Source of the DNA: Jaapia argillacea MUCL 33604
Taxonomy: Eukaryota; Basidiomycota; Agaricomycetes; Jaapiales; Jaapiaceae
Direction: 5' to 3'
NCBI GenBank assembly: GCA_000697665.1
Contig: KL197743.1
Span: 109,244 to 133,431 of the forward strand
DNA: 24,188 nucleotides
In this document: piece by piece, positions 10,440 to 20,262 of the stretch
Layout of the letters: the number at the start of each line of letters is the position of its first letter
Numbering within the stretch: position 1 is the stretch's first letter
Notes under the pieces: model-generated
The model's input: the letters and a program-made list of their open reading frames with translations, nothing else
The model's database searches: none
What the model was told of the DNA's origin: nothing
Made by a program: the position numbers and the translations under genes

Positions 10440-10935
10440 CTCTAAGGAAAGAAGGATATCGAGACGGAGGGAAGGGTCGGCGCTGCTGTCATCGACGAAA
10501 GGTAGTTTGAACGAGACTCGACAAAAAGATAGAGAAAAAAGGTTCGATTAGGCGCCGTTTAATCTAGACAAAGGAAGGTAAGACAGGGAAGCCCACTGAA
10601 TGAAGATGAGATTCGAACCTTACTATGCATGAACTAAAGACTGGCTCTTCAGCATTCAACACTCTCATGACCCACGAACACCCAGTCTGTCGCATGCGAA
10701 CCAGAGCTCTCCAACTCTCTGAGAACGCGCGATTGACCACTATCCAACGTCAATTCGAAAACAATCCTACTCTCGCACTCTCGACAAGACGAAAGCGAGG
10801 GAGGGAGTCAATGTTCTTGTCCCCGAGTGAAAGCAGTGACTTGAACGCAATGTAGGAGAATCGAACAATCTAGTTGGGGATAGTAAGACAGGCAGGACAC
10901 TGAGGACGACGATCTTACCTCAGGAGCAATGAAGC
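10440..10935. repeat. Module 3 (unit B)
   Basis: Equivalent of module 1. It shares GAAGGATATCG at its start, GAAGATGAGATTCGAACCTTA in the middle (10604-10624), CTTGTCCCCGAGTGAAAGCAG and the closing CTTACCTCAGGAGCAATGAA. It is more diverged than the A and C copies are from each other. Confidence 0.65.
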
Positions 10936-11169
10936 ACTTCGGTTGTAGAGTGAACGTGGCAGGGAACGGTCGAAGCGACAGGGAAATAACCAAGCCAATC
11001 TAGAGAGCATGTTGCATCACAGTTCCCAGGTGCAGATACAGGCGAGATCATTGGAGAAGTCGAGAGGGAGTATTGAGACACCATAATTTGGGGTTTGGGG
11101 TTGCAGAGCCGACAGTGGAGACATATGAAAGGTTGGGGCACTGGGGTTAATTGATGCAAAAGACGCTGA

Positions 11170-11356
11170 GAGCAGCCAAAGACGTCGACAACCAACGCTA
11201 GCAGAACGCACGGACCATCGATGTTGAGTTCACGTGACTCTCCTCGAACATCGCCCGTGTCGACCTCCGCCTGGGGTCTGTGTTACTTATCTCTGGTTTG
11301 ATTGGCCATTGGTGCATTCCCGAAATCGAGTATCCACCAATGCCCAATAAATCCTC
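11170..11356. promoter_or_regulatory. Conserved island, unit B copy
   Basis: Near-identical to 2370-2556, including CACGTGACTCTCC, ATTGGCCATTGG and CCCAATAAATCC. It stands out against surrounding sequence with many substitutions and indels. Its function is unknown; it could be the promoter of the relic that starts about 170 bp downstream. Confidence 0.45.
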
Positions 11357-11521
11357 ATCGATAATTGCACTCGCCTTCCTTCCTTGTACCCATCGTACCG
11401 CTGGTTCCCATACTTGAATCCCACTATTTGTCTCCCAAGGATCTGGGACGACATCCACATCTGCTCTGCAACCACGTACGTCTTGTCTCTCACCATTTGA
11501 AAATCCATAGCTAACTGGGCA

Positions 11522-11750
11522 ATGCACCGCTTTCGAATTCTCTTCCTACCGTTACTATTGACAGGTGTGTTTCTCTTCTTGTCAAACTTGCTGCCTCAGT
11601 CCTGCACTTTTCTCCCACCCAACATCTCCGTAAAAACCATCAACAACGCGGCCCAGCGCGTTTGAGAGCGGAGATTCCGCCAATGTCGACTACCATTACG
11701 TGTCACCGTGGCACCGAAACGCCAAAATCATCGTGCACAACCTTCATCAA
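11522..11750 (+). pseudogene. Relic of a possible small secreted-protein gene, unit B
   Basis: ATG 11522 opens a 47-residue frame that begins with basic residues and a Leu-rich hydrophobic run like a signal peptide, then stops at TGA 11663-11665. Reading on in the same frame gives an RRFRQCRL segment that matches the intact frame at 2764-2955 in unit A. No known family. Confidence 0.25.
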
Positions 11751-12239
11751 TCACTTGACCAGCCATCTCATGTTCGGCTGGCCTTGGGTTAGTCACCAAC
11801 GGGATTGCTAGCGAGGTACTTTATGGTTGGAAAGCGTCATTTGGGATCGAAGGATTTGGTTCCCGGTCCTTTTTTGTTCAACTTCGGGGTGAGGGTCTTC
11901 TCTTTCCTTCCATTCTCCCGTCTTGATGAATTTCGCCATCATCTGAGAAGTCTTTCCATCCTCCACTCGCCCAAGATTCTAGTCGAAGCCATCGAAACGC
12001 TTCCACACCCATGCAGAGCCTTACCAACTAGCCTACACCGATTTCCACAACCCTTCCGTTCCGCTCTCCATTTCGCCGTCGTACGAATATAAGATATTGT
12101 ACCATTACTGGTGAGTTAATGGCGGAGGAAAGTTGGACAGAGGTGAATTTTGCTTACGTGCTCATCTGAATAGGTCGCGGAATTATCCTTAGGCTCACAT
12201 AGGATGCGAGGCGCCTCGTTCTGAGGAAGTGTCTCAAGG

Positions 12240-12640
12240 TGGATGTTAGGATGGGCGGGGATGGGTGTCGAGATGAACACGAGATACGAGTCAAGAACGA
12301 GCACGTGTTAACCCTTGAGCATGAGCACGGGATAGACGGCAGGACGAGCTTTGGATGGTTGTTGAGAATGGGATCAGGTATGGGGTGTTGAAACGACATG
12401 GTTGTCAAGAACGAGCAGGAGAAGGGCCTCGAGAAGGAGCGGGAGAGGGGTGTTAGAATGAGAACAGGGTGCGTCGAGATGAAATCGGGTATGGGTGTCG
12501 AGCTGAGCCCCAAGATAGGTGTCAAGTCGAACCCGAGGGTAATTTAGCAGACACATAGGCCACGAGCGGAGACCGAGATAGATGCGAAGAGACAAGATGG
12601 AAGGGTGGGTATCGTGAAACGCGAGATTTCCAAACCAAAT
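12240..12640 (+). repeat. GA-rich degenerate repeat field, unit B
   Basis: Equivalent of 2990-3310: imperfect GGTGTCGAGATGA and GTTGAGAATGGGATC units (compare GGTCGAGAATGGGATC near 2991). No coding content. Confidence 0.6.
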
Positions 12641-14230
12641 CAAGATTCTCCCTCGTCGTCAGTCATATCAACCTCGACATTACCCCCAATCACCCAACTC
12701 TACAGTGCCACAAACCACGCCGGCTTCATCGTACCAGAGTTCCCCCCCGATTCCTGCATCTCGCAAGTTTTTGGTTCCATCGCCGACGCTTACACTTTAT
12801 CGCTAGTCGCTCATTGGGATACGCGCGCCCTTATAGAGATCCACCCTTTCGAGCATCCAGCTGTCAATTCAAGCTCGCTCATCCAGTGCTCTCAATCACT
12901 TTCACTTCGGTCCCCGAGTTCTGCTCTATCCATCCTCTGATCCACCCGTCGTCATACACCATACCTCACTCCTCCTAACAGCAAATTCAGACTCGACCAC
13001 CATCTCCTTCTGAATCATTTTACTCCGACCCTCTCCTTCGATTTGCATGTTGTTCGAACCCTCGCAACGCTCGATTATCGATGACTCCTGCCTCTAACGG
13101 GGAATCATCGTATTTTCAAGCAAGCGAGCTGTCGTCCCTCCTCACCTATCCGTCGGCAATGTATTAATCACCGACCCCAATAGTCCGATTATACGAGCCC
13201 TCGTTCTGAGCTCCTGCCTTCGCTTTACAGGTAGACCGTTACATCTACCGTCTCGCCTGCGTTCTCGATGAGCGTTAATCGGGATATATGCGCTAATAGA
13301 GATCCACCCTCTCAAACCGTCAGATGTCTACCTCGGTCTATCATACCAACCTCGAATATCCGGCTATCCACCCCTCTCACTTCAGTTCTACTCAATCGCA
13401 TCCTTGTATCCACCTCGCCATACATCAATTTCGTTTTCACAGCGATAAACTCGCTGATTCGACCCTTCTCCGGCGGCTAAAATTCCTCGTCGTCGCTTAT
13501 ACCTAACTCGACATTTCACCCTCAACCCCAATATTTCGATAGCTTGGTTCCATAAGGAGCCCTCCTATTCGTGTCTCGCTCATTTATGCGTCTCCTTCAT
13601 GCTACGACTTTTGAGGTGGTTGGTTGCGCCCCGCCGTCGCCCACGCTCTCTCAATGTTTGTTTGCCGGAAGAGGTTCGGTCATCGAGAACCAAGCTCTCA
13701 ATAGGTATCCTGGTCTACCGAACCACCTCGGGCATCAACCATCTTCGAGACAGCTTTTCGGCGTATCCTCCCCCAGATCTGGGCCTACCATCCCACCTCT
13801 ACGCCTGCCTCCCTGGTTTTATCAGGATCCATCGATGAGAAGGCATGTTTTTGGGTACTGAGTTTCAGTTCTATTTCGGATTGGATGCTGATTGGGCGTC
13901 TTAGACGGATCTCAGGTGAGGCTCCTTTCTTATTATTCCCTTTCTCGCGGATCGTGGATCGCTCGCAAATCGAACTTCCCTTCACATCGTTCTGACTATC
14001 ATGCCGATCTACTGTCACTGGAGTATGATCAACGATTGGCAGCTAAGTATAACACTCCCTTGGCCCTGGCCGCTTCAGGCCCGAGCGCTTATCGGGGCGT
14101 GATCGAGCACATACACGAGGGTGGGAGGTTCTCAGAGTACTGCACGACGGTGCAATGTGTTCTGAGCACACACATTAGGGTCCAATGTATCTTCGACTGC
14201 TGCAGATCACCTTCATCTTCGACCACCGCT
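12641..14230. other. Spacer and 5' flank of the unit B gene
   Basis: Collinear with 3330-5434 minus the 546-bp insertion. No gene is shared between the two copies. An in-frame extension upstream of the gene (from ATG 13892) exists in unit B only and is disregarded. The segment just before the start keeps patches in common with unit A, such as CCGAGCGCTTATCG. Confidence 0.5.
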
Positions 14231-15897
14231 ATGGTTGTGAAAGTCCTCCAGCTCTCGCTCATCACCACCCTTCTCATCGCTACCGCCGTCGCGCTGCCCA
14301 TACCCCGCGCTGTCGTTTGTGTTCCAACCACCTGGAGTGACATTGCCGTCTTTTTCGTTGCCAACTATATTGCACATGCCACTACGATCCCCACCGCACC
14401 GGGAGCCAACTGGTACGACACCGCGGCTTGGACGATGCTCAGCCTTCTACTACCCTTTGCTGGGCTTGGAAAGTCGCTCGGGTTAATCTTGAGCCATTTT
14501 ATCGCGGGAAACAGTGATTTGGAAAAGGCATGGGCTCATGATGCTTTGGCAGTCGTGGTGCGGTCAGATGATTGGGAGCCTGCGGATGATCCTGAAGAAA
14601 TCTGCATCAAACTCCCCAGAGGCTTCCATGAGATCGAGGAGAGGTGAGTACATAATGACGATGCCACACCTCCCACCATTGACGTTGATCATGCTGGACA
14701 CATATTCACAGTTTTTCCACACTTCCATCTGCCACGATCGTTTTTGATCGCGGTCGGGGCTTCGAAAGAGTTGCAATCGAGCATGTCCAGATCCATGGTA
14801 GAATGGTCTTGCCTAAGGGTTATCACCTTGCATACCCCGCTAGTCGAGTTGCAGAAATGTTTCCATTCAACTCCCCTGTCAACAAACGTGCACTACTCTC
14901 TCGATCACAGAGCTGGCTCAAGATGGCCGTCTCCATCGCCCAACTTTGTTACTCTTCTGCTACTGTTTACCAGACCCGAGGGAGCCAGCTTGATCAATAC
15001 GGATACGCTGCCTTTGGCCTATCAGTATTCCCGTACGCGTTCATGTCGCTGGCAAACCTTATTTGTGTTGGACTCGTGGGGGAGTACCCGAGTCTATACC
15101 TTCTTCGCACTAGGATCATGGATGAAGCAGAGGAACGGGGAGGGTTATTTAACGGGGCGGTTGGCAGCTGGCGGGAAAAGAAGCACCCGTGTGTTGGTCA
15201 GCGACACGCTCATGAATCCGCGAAGAGTGGCTGTTGGGGGGCGTTTAGCCTAGCGAGGCTCTCAATAGAGGTAAAAGGGTTGCAATCCGATGAAATGCAG
15301 TCGAAGGAGGATGAAGGTTCGCAAGAAATCTTGGGGCTCCTGGAAGAGGACGGAGATAGTTTGCAGAAGATCCTCGTGGTGACTACCGACGAGGTCACTC
15401 GTAGATTCGTTTACCAGCCAAGGAAGGGGTCAGCCACTCACGTCTTTACGGTATCTTCCTGGGCTAACCAGGATCATATTCCTGATGGTGGTTATGTGCA
15501 CGCAAAGTTCACACAGGCAAGAGGTTGGATAGCTTTTGGAGGACTCCTTATTGCAACCCTGGCCTCGTTGATCCTCCCCTACATTGTGATCTTCATTTTC
15601 AGTCGGTTTGAAGCGGGAAGGAGTACCATAGCTCAGAGAGGATGGATGATGGCGTGGGCATCTTCGGGGCAACTGGCTCTCCTTTCCTTTGGCCTTGTAA
15701 ACCTATATTTTTCACATTTCAGTCTCTCGACATGGGAGGAAGCTGCCAAGAATTCCGCCTTTGGACGAGGGTGGATCCCTCGTCTTGTCCTTCCCTCACT
15801 CATCCTCCTACCCATACCTGCAATCGGAGGGTTCGTCGCCGTCGGGCGGATGCTCAAAGAATTTGGCACCTGTTCGTTGGTTCCAGTGTGTGGATAG
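14231..15897 (+). CDS. Signal-peptide, multi-pass membrane protein, unit B paralogue (two exons)
   Basis: Exons 14231-14643 and 14712-15897 join in frame (AG|T) to give 532 residues. The architecture is the same as in the protein of 5435-7104: a signal peptide ending near ALPIP, two hydrophobic segments in exon 1, then five more in exon 2, including the YGYAAFGLSVFPYAFMSLAN block and a C-terminal LILPIP-like proline-containing helix. The central charged loop differs most, in sequence and by small indels. It ends PVCG, where the A copy ends LAPA. Differences between the copies are scattered and spare the membrane blocks, which fits two genes kept under constraint; this is inference without a dN/dS test. 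Function unknown. No third copy is seen in unit C within the window. Confidence 0.85.
14644..14711 (+). other. Intron of the unit B gene (68 bp)
   Basis: Donor GTGAGT, acceptor ATTCACAG; same length, site and phase as the unit A intron, although much of the internal sequence has diverged. Confidence 0.85.
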
Positions 15898-16764
15898 TAC
15901 GTCTCCAATCCATTGCCGTGCTCGTCGCTCGCAATTCAGGACTGACCCAACTATGATTTTGCAAGGTCATTCAGTCGCTCGGCTTTCCTGTTGCACAGAG
16001 ATTACGGATTCCTCCCGTCTCAGTTCACGCTTGGACACATGCTGGGTTCTCGAGCGTATCATTGTCATTCACAAAATTCTTTGTTTACGATGTGGACAGA
16101 CATTTGCTATAAATACCACCTGTTTGCAATAGTATATTTTGGCCACAATAATTGTCACCGCACCGAAGCAGAGTGGTGGCAGAGGAGGGAATGTTGTCTT
16201 GGGAGTGAGGCGGAGTGAGGCGTTATCCCGGCATTCTTGTGAGAACGCTCCTGAGAGAGGTACGGCTCGTACATCACTCAAACATCGTCCGCCAAAACCT
16301 CTAACCACAGTTGCCACCCTAAAAACCCGACAGTCAGGAACGATTGACTCGATGTATGCATAAGAACCGTACCTGATTATGCACCGCGATTATAGCCCAA
16401 ACTATCCTCGATGGTGCTAATAACAAAACTATGACACCGACATCTCATGAAGCTGGGCGATAATTGGAGATAGATCCAAGAAAGTCGGCGGGTGATATTT
16501 TGCTTACCAGATCCATCAAGCAAGTGGCAAATAGAACACTGTGGTAGGCTGATGGTACAGTGGGATAGAATGGCTCACATGTCATTAATAAATAGTCAAC
16601 TGAGCGTCAACCAACAATACGATTCAGCCATCATTCAACGGCTTTCCGAGGCTTTATCTCCCAAGTTTGACAAGGTTGAACAAATGTCAAAGCGTATCTC
16701 GAGTGAAGAGAAAAGGAAACGCACCAACGTTAGGCTTAGATCGGACTGGTGGTCATTTTACCTC
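15898..16764. other. 3' flank of the unit B gene, no gene seen
   Basis: Collinear with 7105-8059. It keeps the intron-like element after the stop codon and the GACAGTCAGGAACGATTGACTC block (near 16330). Open frames are not shared with unit A. Confidence 0.5.
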
Positions 16765-16850
16765 CCAGTCTACATTCACTGAACGCTTCGTTTGAAGACG
16801 ATGGCCTGAATCTAGGTTGCGAATACTCGCGAGTGATCAACATTGCAACG
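16765..16850. repeat. Module 4 (partial, end of unit B)
   Basis: Matches 8075-8142 of module 2 (TTGAAGAC-ATG-CC-GAATC and GCGAA-ACTCGCGA). Similarity fades to the right, so this copy is truncated. Confidence 0.45.
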
Positions 16851-17059
16851 CCGTCAGGAGGGATTGAGTATGAAATGAAAAACGATGGAACTTACTTTCT
16901 TATGACGAATCTTCCCATATCCACCCATCGAGCCTGCTATACGTTGGTCTAGAATCTCACAATGTGCATGAACCAACCCCCACCCCCGGTCGTTCCGGGA
17001 CTTGGGCCAATCCTGTGGATGCGGGGTAGGGAGGGGGATGAATATAATGTCAAGCATTG
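16851..17059. other. Junction between units B and C, nothing identified
   Basis: About 210 bp with a C-rich run (CCCCCACCCCCGG near 16978) and no gene or clear similarity elsewhere in the window. Confidence 0.4.
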
Positions 17060-17440
17060 ATATGGTGGGCTGTACTCACTGAGTCTCGCTCGTCTCCGCT
17101 CGCCCCAACACCCTCACTCACTCCCATCCACCTAAACCCACCCATATCGAGTTCCACTCTTGTCCATCTCCGATCTCGGAACGACTTCAATCGCATTCAC
17201 TCTGAATTCCGACCTCCTCAGGTGTTGACACATAAAACATGGTGTAATCTGCAACTGAATCGAACGTCCTCGAACGATTCATCTCCGGGCCCATCTTCGG
17301 CCTCACTCCATCCTCCGCAGTCTCGCTCATCTCCCTCCCATATCTACCCATTTCCCTGATGCTCGCCTGAGTCCTCACACCATTCACTCTCCGCATCACA
17401 GTTTCGCTCTTCCACGCCCTTCGCTCTGAGCTCCCAACTA
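17060..17440 (+). repeat. CT-rich field, start of truncated unit C
   Basis: A third field like 740-1440 and 9590-10270, with phrases such as CCATCCACCTAAACCCAC and GAACGACT-ATCTC. It is shorter and ends at the small spliced reading frame that follows. Confidence 0.5.
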
Positions 17441-17442
17441 GG

Positions 17443-17863
17443 ATGTGTAAACAGTACTTGAACTGGTTCTTGCCCGTATCGGTGGTGCTCGGCCAAGTGT
17501 CATCTCGAATACTGGAGGCGATATCAGCGCGGACGCAATCCCCATCGAGGGTAGTATCACATGATATCCCGAGATTGCAAGAGGTTAGAGAAATGTCAGC
17601 GGCGGGGAGACCAGCAACAAAGGATGAGATCATGGAGTCGAATGTGGCCGTCAGCTCTGCGGTGAAATTAAGTGCTGTTGCGAGATTGACAGAGGAGTTT
17701 AGAACGAGTCTCGGTATGTGGTCTTCATTATTTATGCACCAATACTCACTCACCGACTCTCATACTCAATACTCACGCTCCAACAGCCATCCTCAGATGG
17801 GCGTACTCGACTGTCGGGACAGAAGTAGGTGAGAAGGAGGGGAAGCCATGTCCACGGTCGTAA
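17443..17863 (+). CDS. Possible small spliced gene or gene fragment, unrecognised
   Basis: An open frame from ATG 17443 to 17713 meets a GT-AG intron at 17714-17786 (73 bp, donor GTATGT, acceptor CCAACAG). After splicing it continues in frame (L-A-ILRWAYSTVG) to TAA 17861-17863, about 115 residues in all. An alternative is that TGTAAACAG (17445-17453) is itself an acceptor and the true gene begins further upstream. The middle (about 17500-17710) looks coding in composition, with a helical Glu/Arg/Ala-rich stretch. No domain is recognised. Units A and B have nothing comparable at this place, so it may be a captured fragment. A minus-strand frame over the same bases (17187-17753) is less convincing. 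Confidence 0.4.
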
Positions 17864-17944
17864 AGGTTGTGACTTGAACACGATGAATGAGATTTGTATG
17901 ACGGTTCATTTGCATAAAATTAGTTTCCGCGCCCGGCGTAACAA

Positions 17945-18123
17945 ATCCCGTGCGCGCTGGATGTTGCTTGTCATCAAGGAAGGTGGCTTAGACGAGATGT
18001 GAGACTCGGCATATGTGAGATGGTGTGAAAAGGTGAAATTAAGTGTCGTACGATCTAGATAATGGGAAGTGAGAAGAGGAAGTCAACGGAACGAAGATGA
18101 GACTCGAACCTTCCCATGCGCGA
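17945..18123. repeat. Module 5, left part (unit C)
   Basis: Very similar to 1620-1789: TGTTGCTTGTCATCAA, GATCTAGATAATGGGAAGT and GAAGATGAGACTCGAACCTT. It ends exactly at the left target duplication of the transposon; the module resumes at 22502. Confidence 0.8.
18115..18123. repeat. Left 9-bp target site duplication
   Basis: CATGCGCGA directly precedes the left inverted repeat and is repeated exactly at 22502-22510 after the right one. Unit A carries the related unoccupied site CATGCGAAGTG at 1784-1794. Confidence 0.88.
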
Positions 18124-18486
18124 GGATAATGCTATTGGGAAACCCCAGTTGTTGCTGAAAACCCGGGTTTAGCGAGAAACCGCTAAGTCGACGAAATCTG
18201 ACGAAAGTCAGGGAGGGTTGTTGATCCCCGAGTCCAGGGATTTCGGGCGGCGTCAAGCCCGAGGGTGCCTTGGTTCTAGTTGGCGAAGACTGATGCCGGG
18301 ATTTCCCGAGAAGCGCCAACCACACAAGCTCGATGACAACGGCGCGAACGTCAGTGAGCACAGCGGCAAAATAGTCGCGCTCGTCGTCATCGACGACGTT
18401 AAAAATCAAAGACAAATTGACTTTAAACAATTGTACATTAGTGATAAAGTGACATACAGTCATCACCCGGTTGTCTGTACACCGAA
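18124..18486 (+). repeat. Left terminal inverted repeat
   Basis: Nearly identical to the reverse complement of the right end for the first 275 bp, then weaker to a shared CATACAGTCATCACCC (about 18452-18468) and GGTGTACAG (complement near 18480). It keeps many CpG sites that the right copy has lost. Reading outward on the minus strand it is open; the right repeat is open in the same frame. Confidence 0.85.
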
Positions 18487-18700
18487 TTTGGATTGCTCTC
18501 AAGATTTCCATAATTCACTTTTTTGAATTTTCTCGTATCTCATGTTATTGGGAGATAGCAAAAGCACTCCTCACCAAATTTTGGGTCATCTCGGGGGGAT
18601 GATGTGGTAGCAGTAAGGGAGTCCGTCCAATTGAGTGATTCCGCGAGAAACCGGTCCTCTGTACAGTACGTCACATCAATGTCACACTCCGTGACTATCG
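18487..18700. other. Element interior between left TIR and transposase
   Basis: 3' side of the transposase. It holds GCGAGAAACCGG (about 18646), echoing the GCGAGAAACCGC inside the TIR, and a short GTCAC-ACTCC-GTGAC inverted repeat at about 18681. I found no second inner inverted-repeat pair or TA duplication. Confidence 0.4.
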
Positions 18701-19465
18701 CTACTCATCATCATCTCCCGCATCCTCCCCGTCCTCCTCGTCCTCCTCCTCGATTGTACTGGCTGTGGGGCGTGGTATTGGTTTTTCTATAACTCCAGGA
18801 ACTGGTTTTCTCCACTTCGGATGCCTCTTCTCAGTTTTGGCCACTGCTTGTTCCACCCTCCACTCTGCCAACTTCTCATTAAAGAGCAAGCATTTATCCT
18901 GGTTCCACTTCACCCTGGCCTCATCTTCAATCTTCCACTTTGCCATCAGCTCTGCCTTTCTCTCCCTCTCCCCTTGTCTGGTCTCCTTTGCCTCCTGCTC
19001 TTCAGCTTGGTGAGCCTCATGCATGACAACCTTTTCGTAGAACACATCACCTGTAAGCAGCCACGGAAGGCCATCTCCAACAAGCCGGGAGCTCTTGGCT
19101 GGGTTTCTCTTTCACTCTTTCGACTCCAACTCCGCTCGTGCTTTCTCAAGATACTTCGCTTGAAGAACCATGGATGCCTGCAACACAATGACTCAAGCCT
19201 TGGACTCCTCCTCCCGAGCTTCAGAGGCCTGCAAGGCCTCCTGCAATTTTCTCTCAAGCTCTGTTACTGGATGTATTGCAAGCAGAGCCTGGTTCCGGCC
19301 TTGTGGCTTCTGAGGTGAAATCGGCATGATCGGTAGTGGTGGCAGCTGGGAGCTTGGACGAAGTGGGGAGGAAGTGAATAGACCAGCCACTGATGTGGTA
19401 GCCAGATTCGTGAGTGCTTGCTTGATAGGGGAGGCTGATGGTGTGCTAATAGCTTGTGCTCCAGG

Positions 19466-19663
19466 CTCGTGGTCATCATTGTTGCTCTCGCTTTCGTTCT
19501 CGCCCACACCCACAATTTCGTTCTCGCCTGCTCCTTCGTTCTCGCCTGTGCGTTCGTTCTCACCCCCACCTTTGTTCTCACCCTCACCTGCACCTTCACC
19601 CTCTCCGTCACCCTCACCTGAACCTGCGCCTTCGCCTGCTCCTTCACCCTCCCCCTCCCCCTC
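19466..19663 (-). repeat. Gly-Glu/Asn-rich repeat tract in the transposase
   Basis: About 66 codons of (GEGEGA)- and GENE-type repeats, ending in an acidic NDDHE segment, between the DDE domain and the C-terminal charged region. At DNA level it is a CTC/CCC-rich minisatellite on the plus strand. It is probably a disordered linker, expanded by slippage. Confidence 0.75.
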
Positions 19664-20213
19664 ACTATGGACTCTGTTGGCCTTCAATACTTGATTTATT
19701 AGCTCTCCAATGATTCGGACTGGGGTGGGTGGAATGAGAGGGAGGACTCCTTCGCAGGAGCTTTCAATACTGGGAGCCATCATCGTGGCTGTGACGACAC
19801 TAGGATTGTATGGCCAAACCTCTGTTTTTCGAAAAGCTGTCTGAATCAATGCTGGTGTAAGGGCTCAGATGTGAGCCTGCCCATATACTGCTAGGAAGTT
19901 TTGTTTTGTGACCTTCTCGCCCTTCTCTCGTTCCCACCGGTCACGCTCCTCCACCTAGAATCATTTTAGGACGCTGAAGACCACGACATCAAGGCCTTGG
20001 TAGATTTGAGTCAAGTGAGATGGGTAACAAAGGATATGGATGTTATGTATGCGGGCGTACTCCAGGAAGCCTCAGGTGTAGTGAGAGTTATGTCCATTGA
20101 CAAGGAGTACTCGTGCATGCCCTTTGGCCTTTTCAGCAGTAAATTGGTCAAATTGTTCAATTCATAGTCAACCAATTTTGCCATCAGTCCACCCCTTCTT
20201 CGAGTAACCAAGA

Positions 20214-20262
20214 CTTCAAACTAGTTAGGCAAATTAGGGTAAGGGTAGGGATTATAGCTTAC
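20214..20262 (-). other. Transposase intron (49 bp)
   Basis: Donor GTAAGC, branch-like CTAAC and acceptor TTGAAG. Splicing here gives ...PAEAS|LGYSKKGWTDG, which keeps the family frame; the nearer AG (20221-20222) would not. A run resembling TTAGGG on the plus strand inside it is coincidental. Confidence 0.7.

Larger units (their letters stand above)
9560..17040. repeat. Tandem segmental unit B
   Basis: Second, collinear copy of unit A with the same order of landmarks: CT-rich field 9590-10270, module 3, island 11170-11356, relic 11522, GA-rich field 12240-12640, spacer, gene 14231-15897, partial module 4. It lacks the 546-bp insertion found in A and much of the 8336-9230 spacer, so it is shorter (about 7.5 kb). 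Confidence 0.8.

Noticed and set aside
13892-14230. N-terminal extension of the unit B gene
   Set aside because: Not present in the unit A paralogue; the shared start at 14231 begins a clear signal peptide.
17187-17753. 188-residue minus-strand frame
   Set aside because: Antisense to a frame that splices through a good GT-AG intron; half of it lies in the CT-rich field.
20236-20250. Telomere-like TTAGGG run
   Set aside because: Barely two degenerate units, lying inside the transposase intron; no array.
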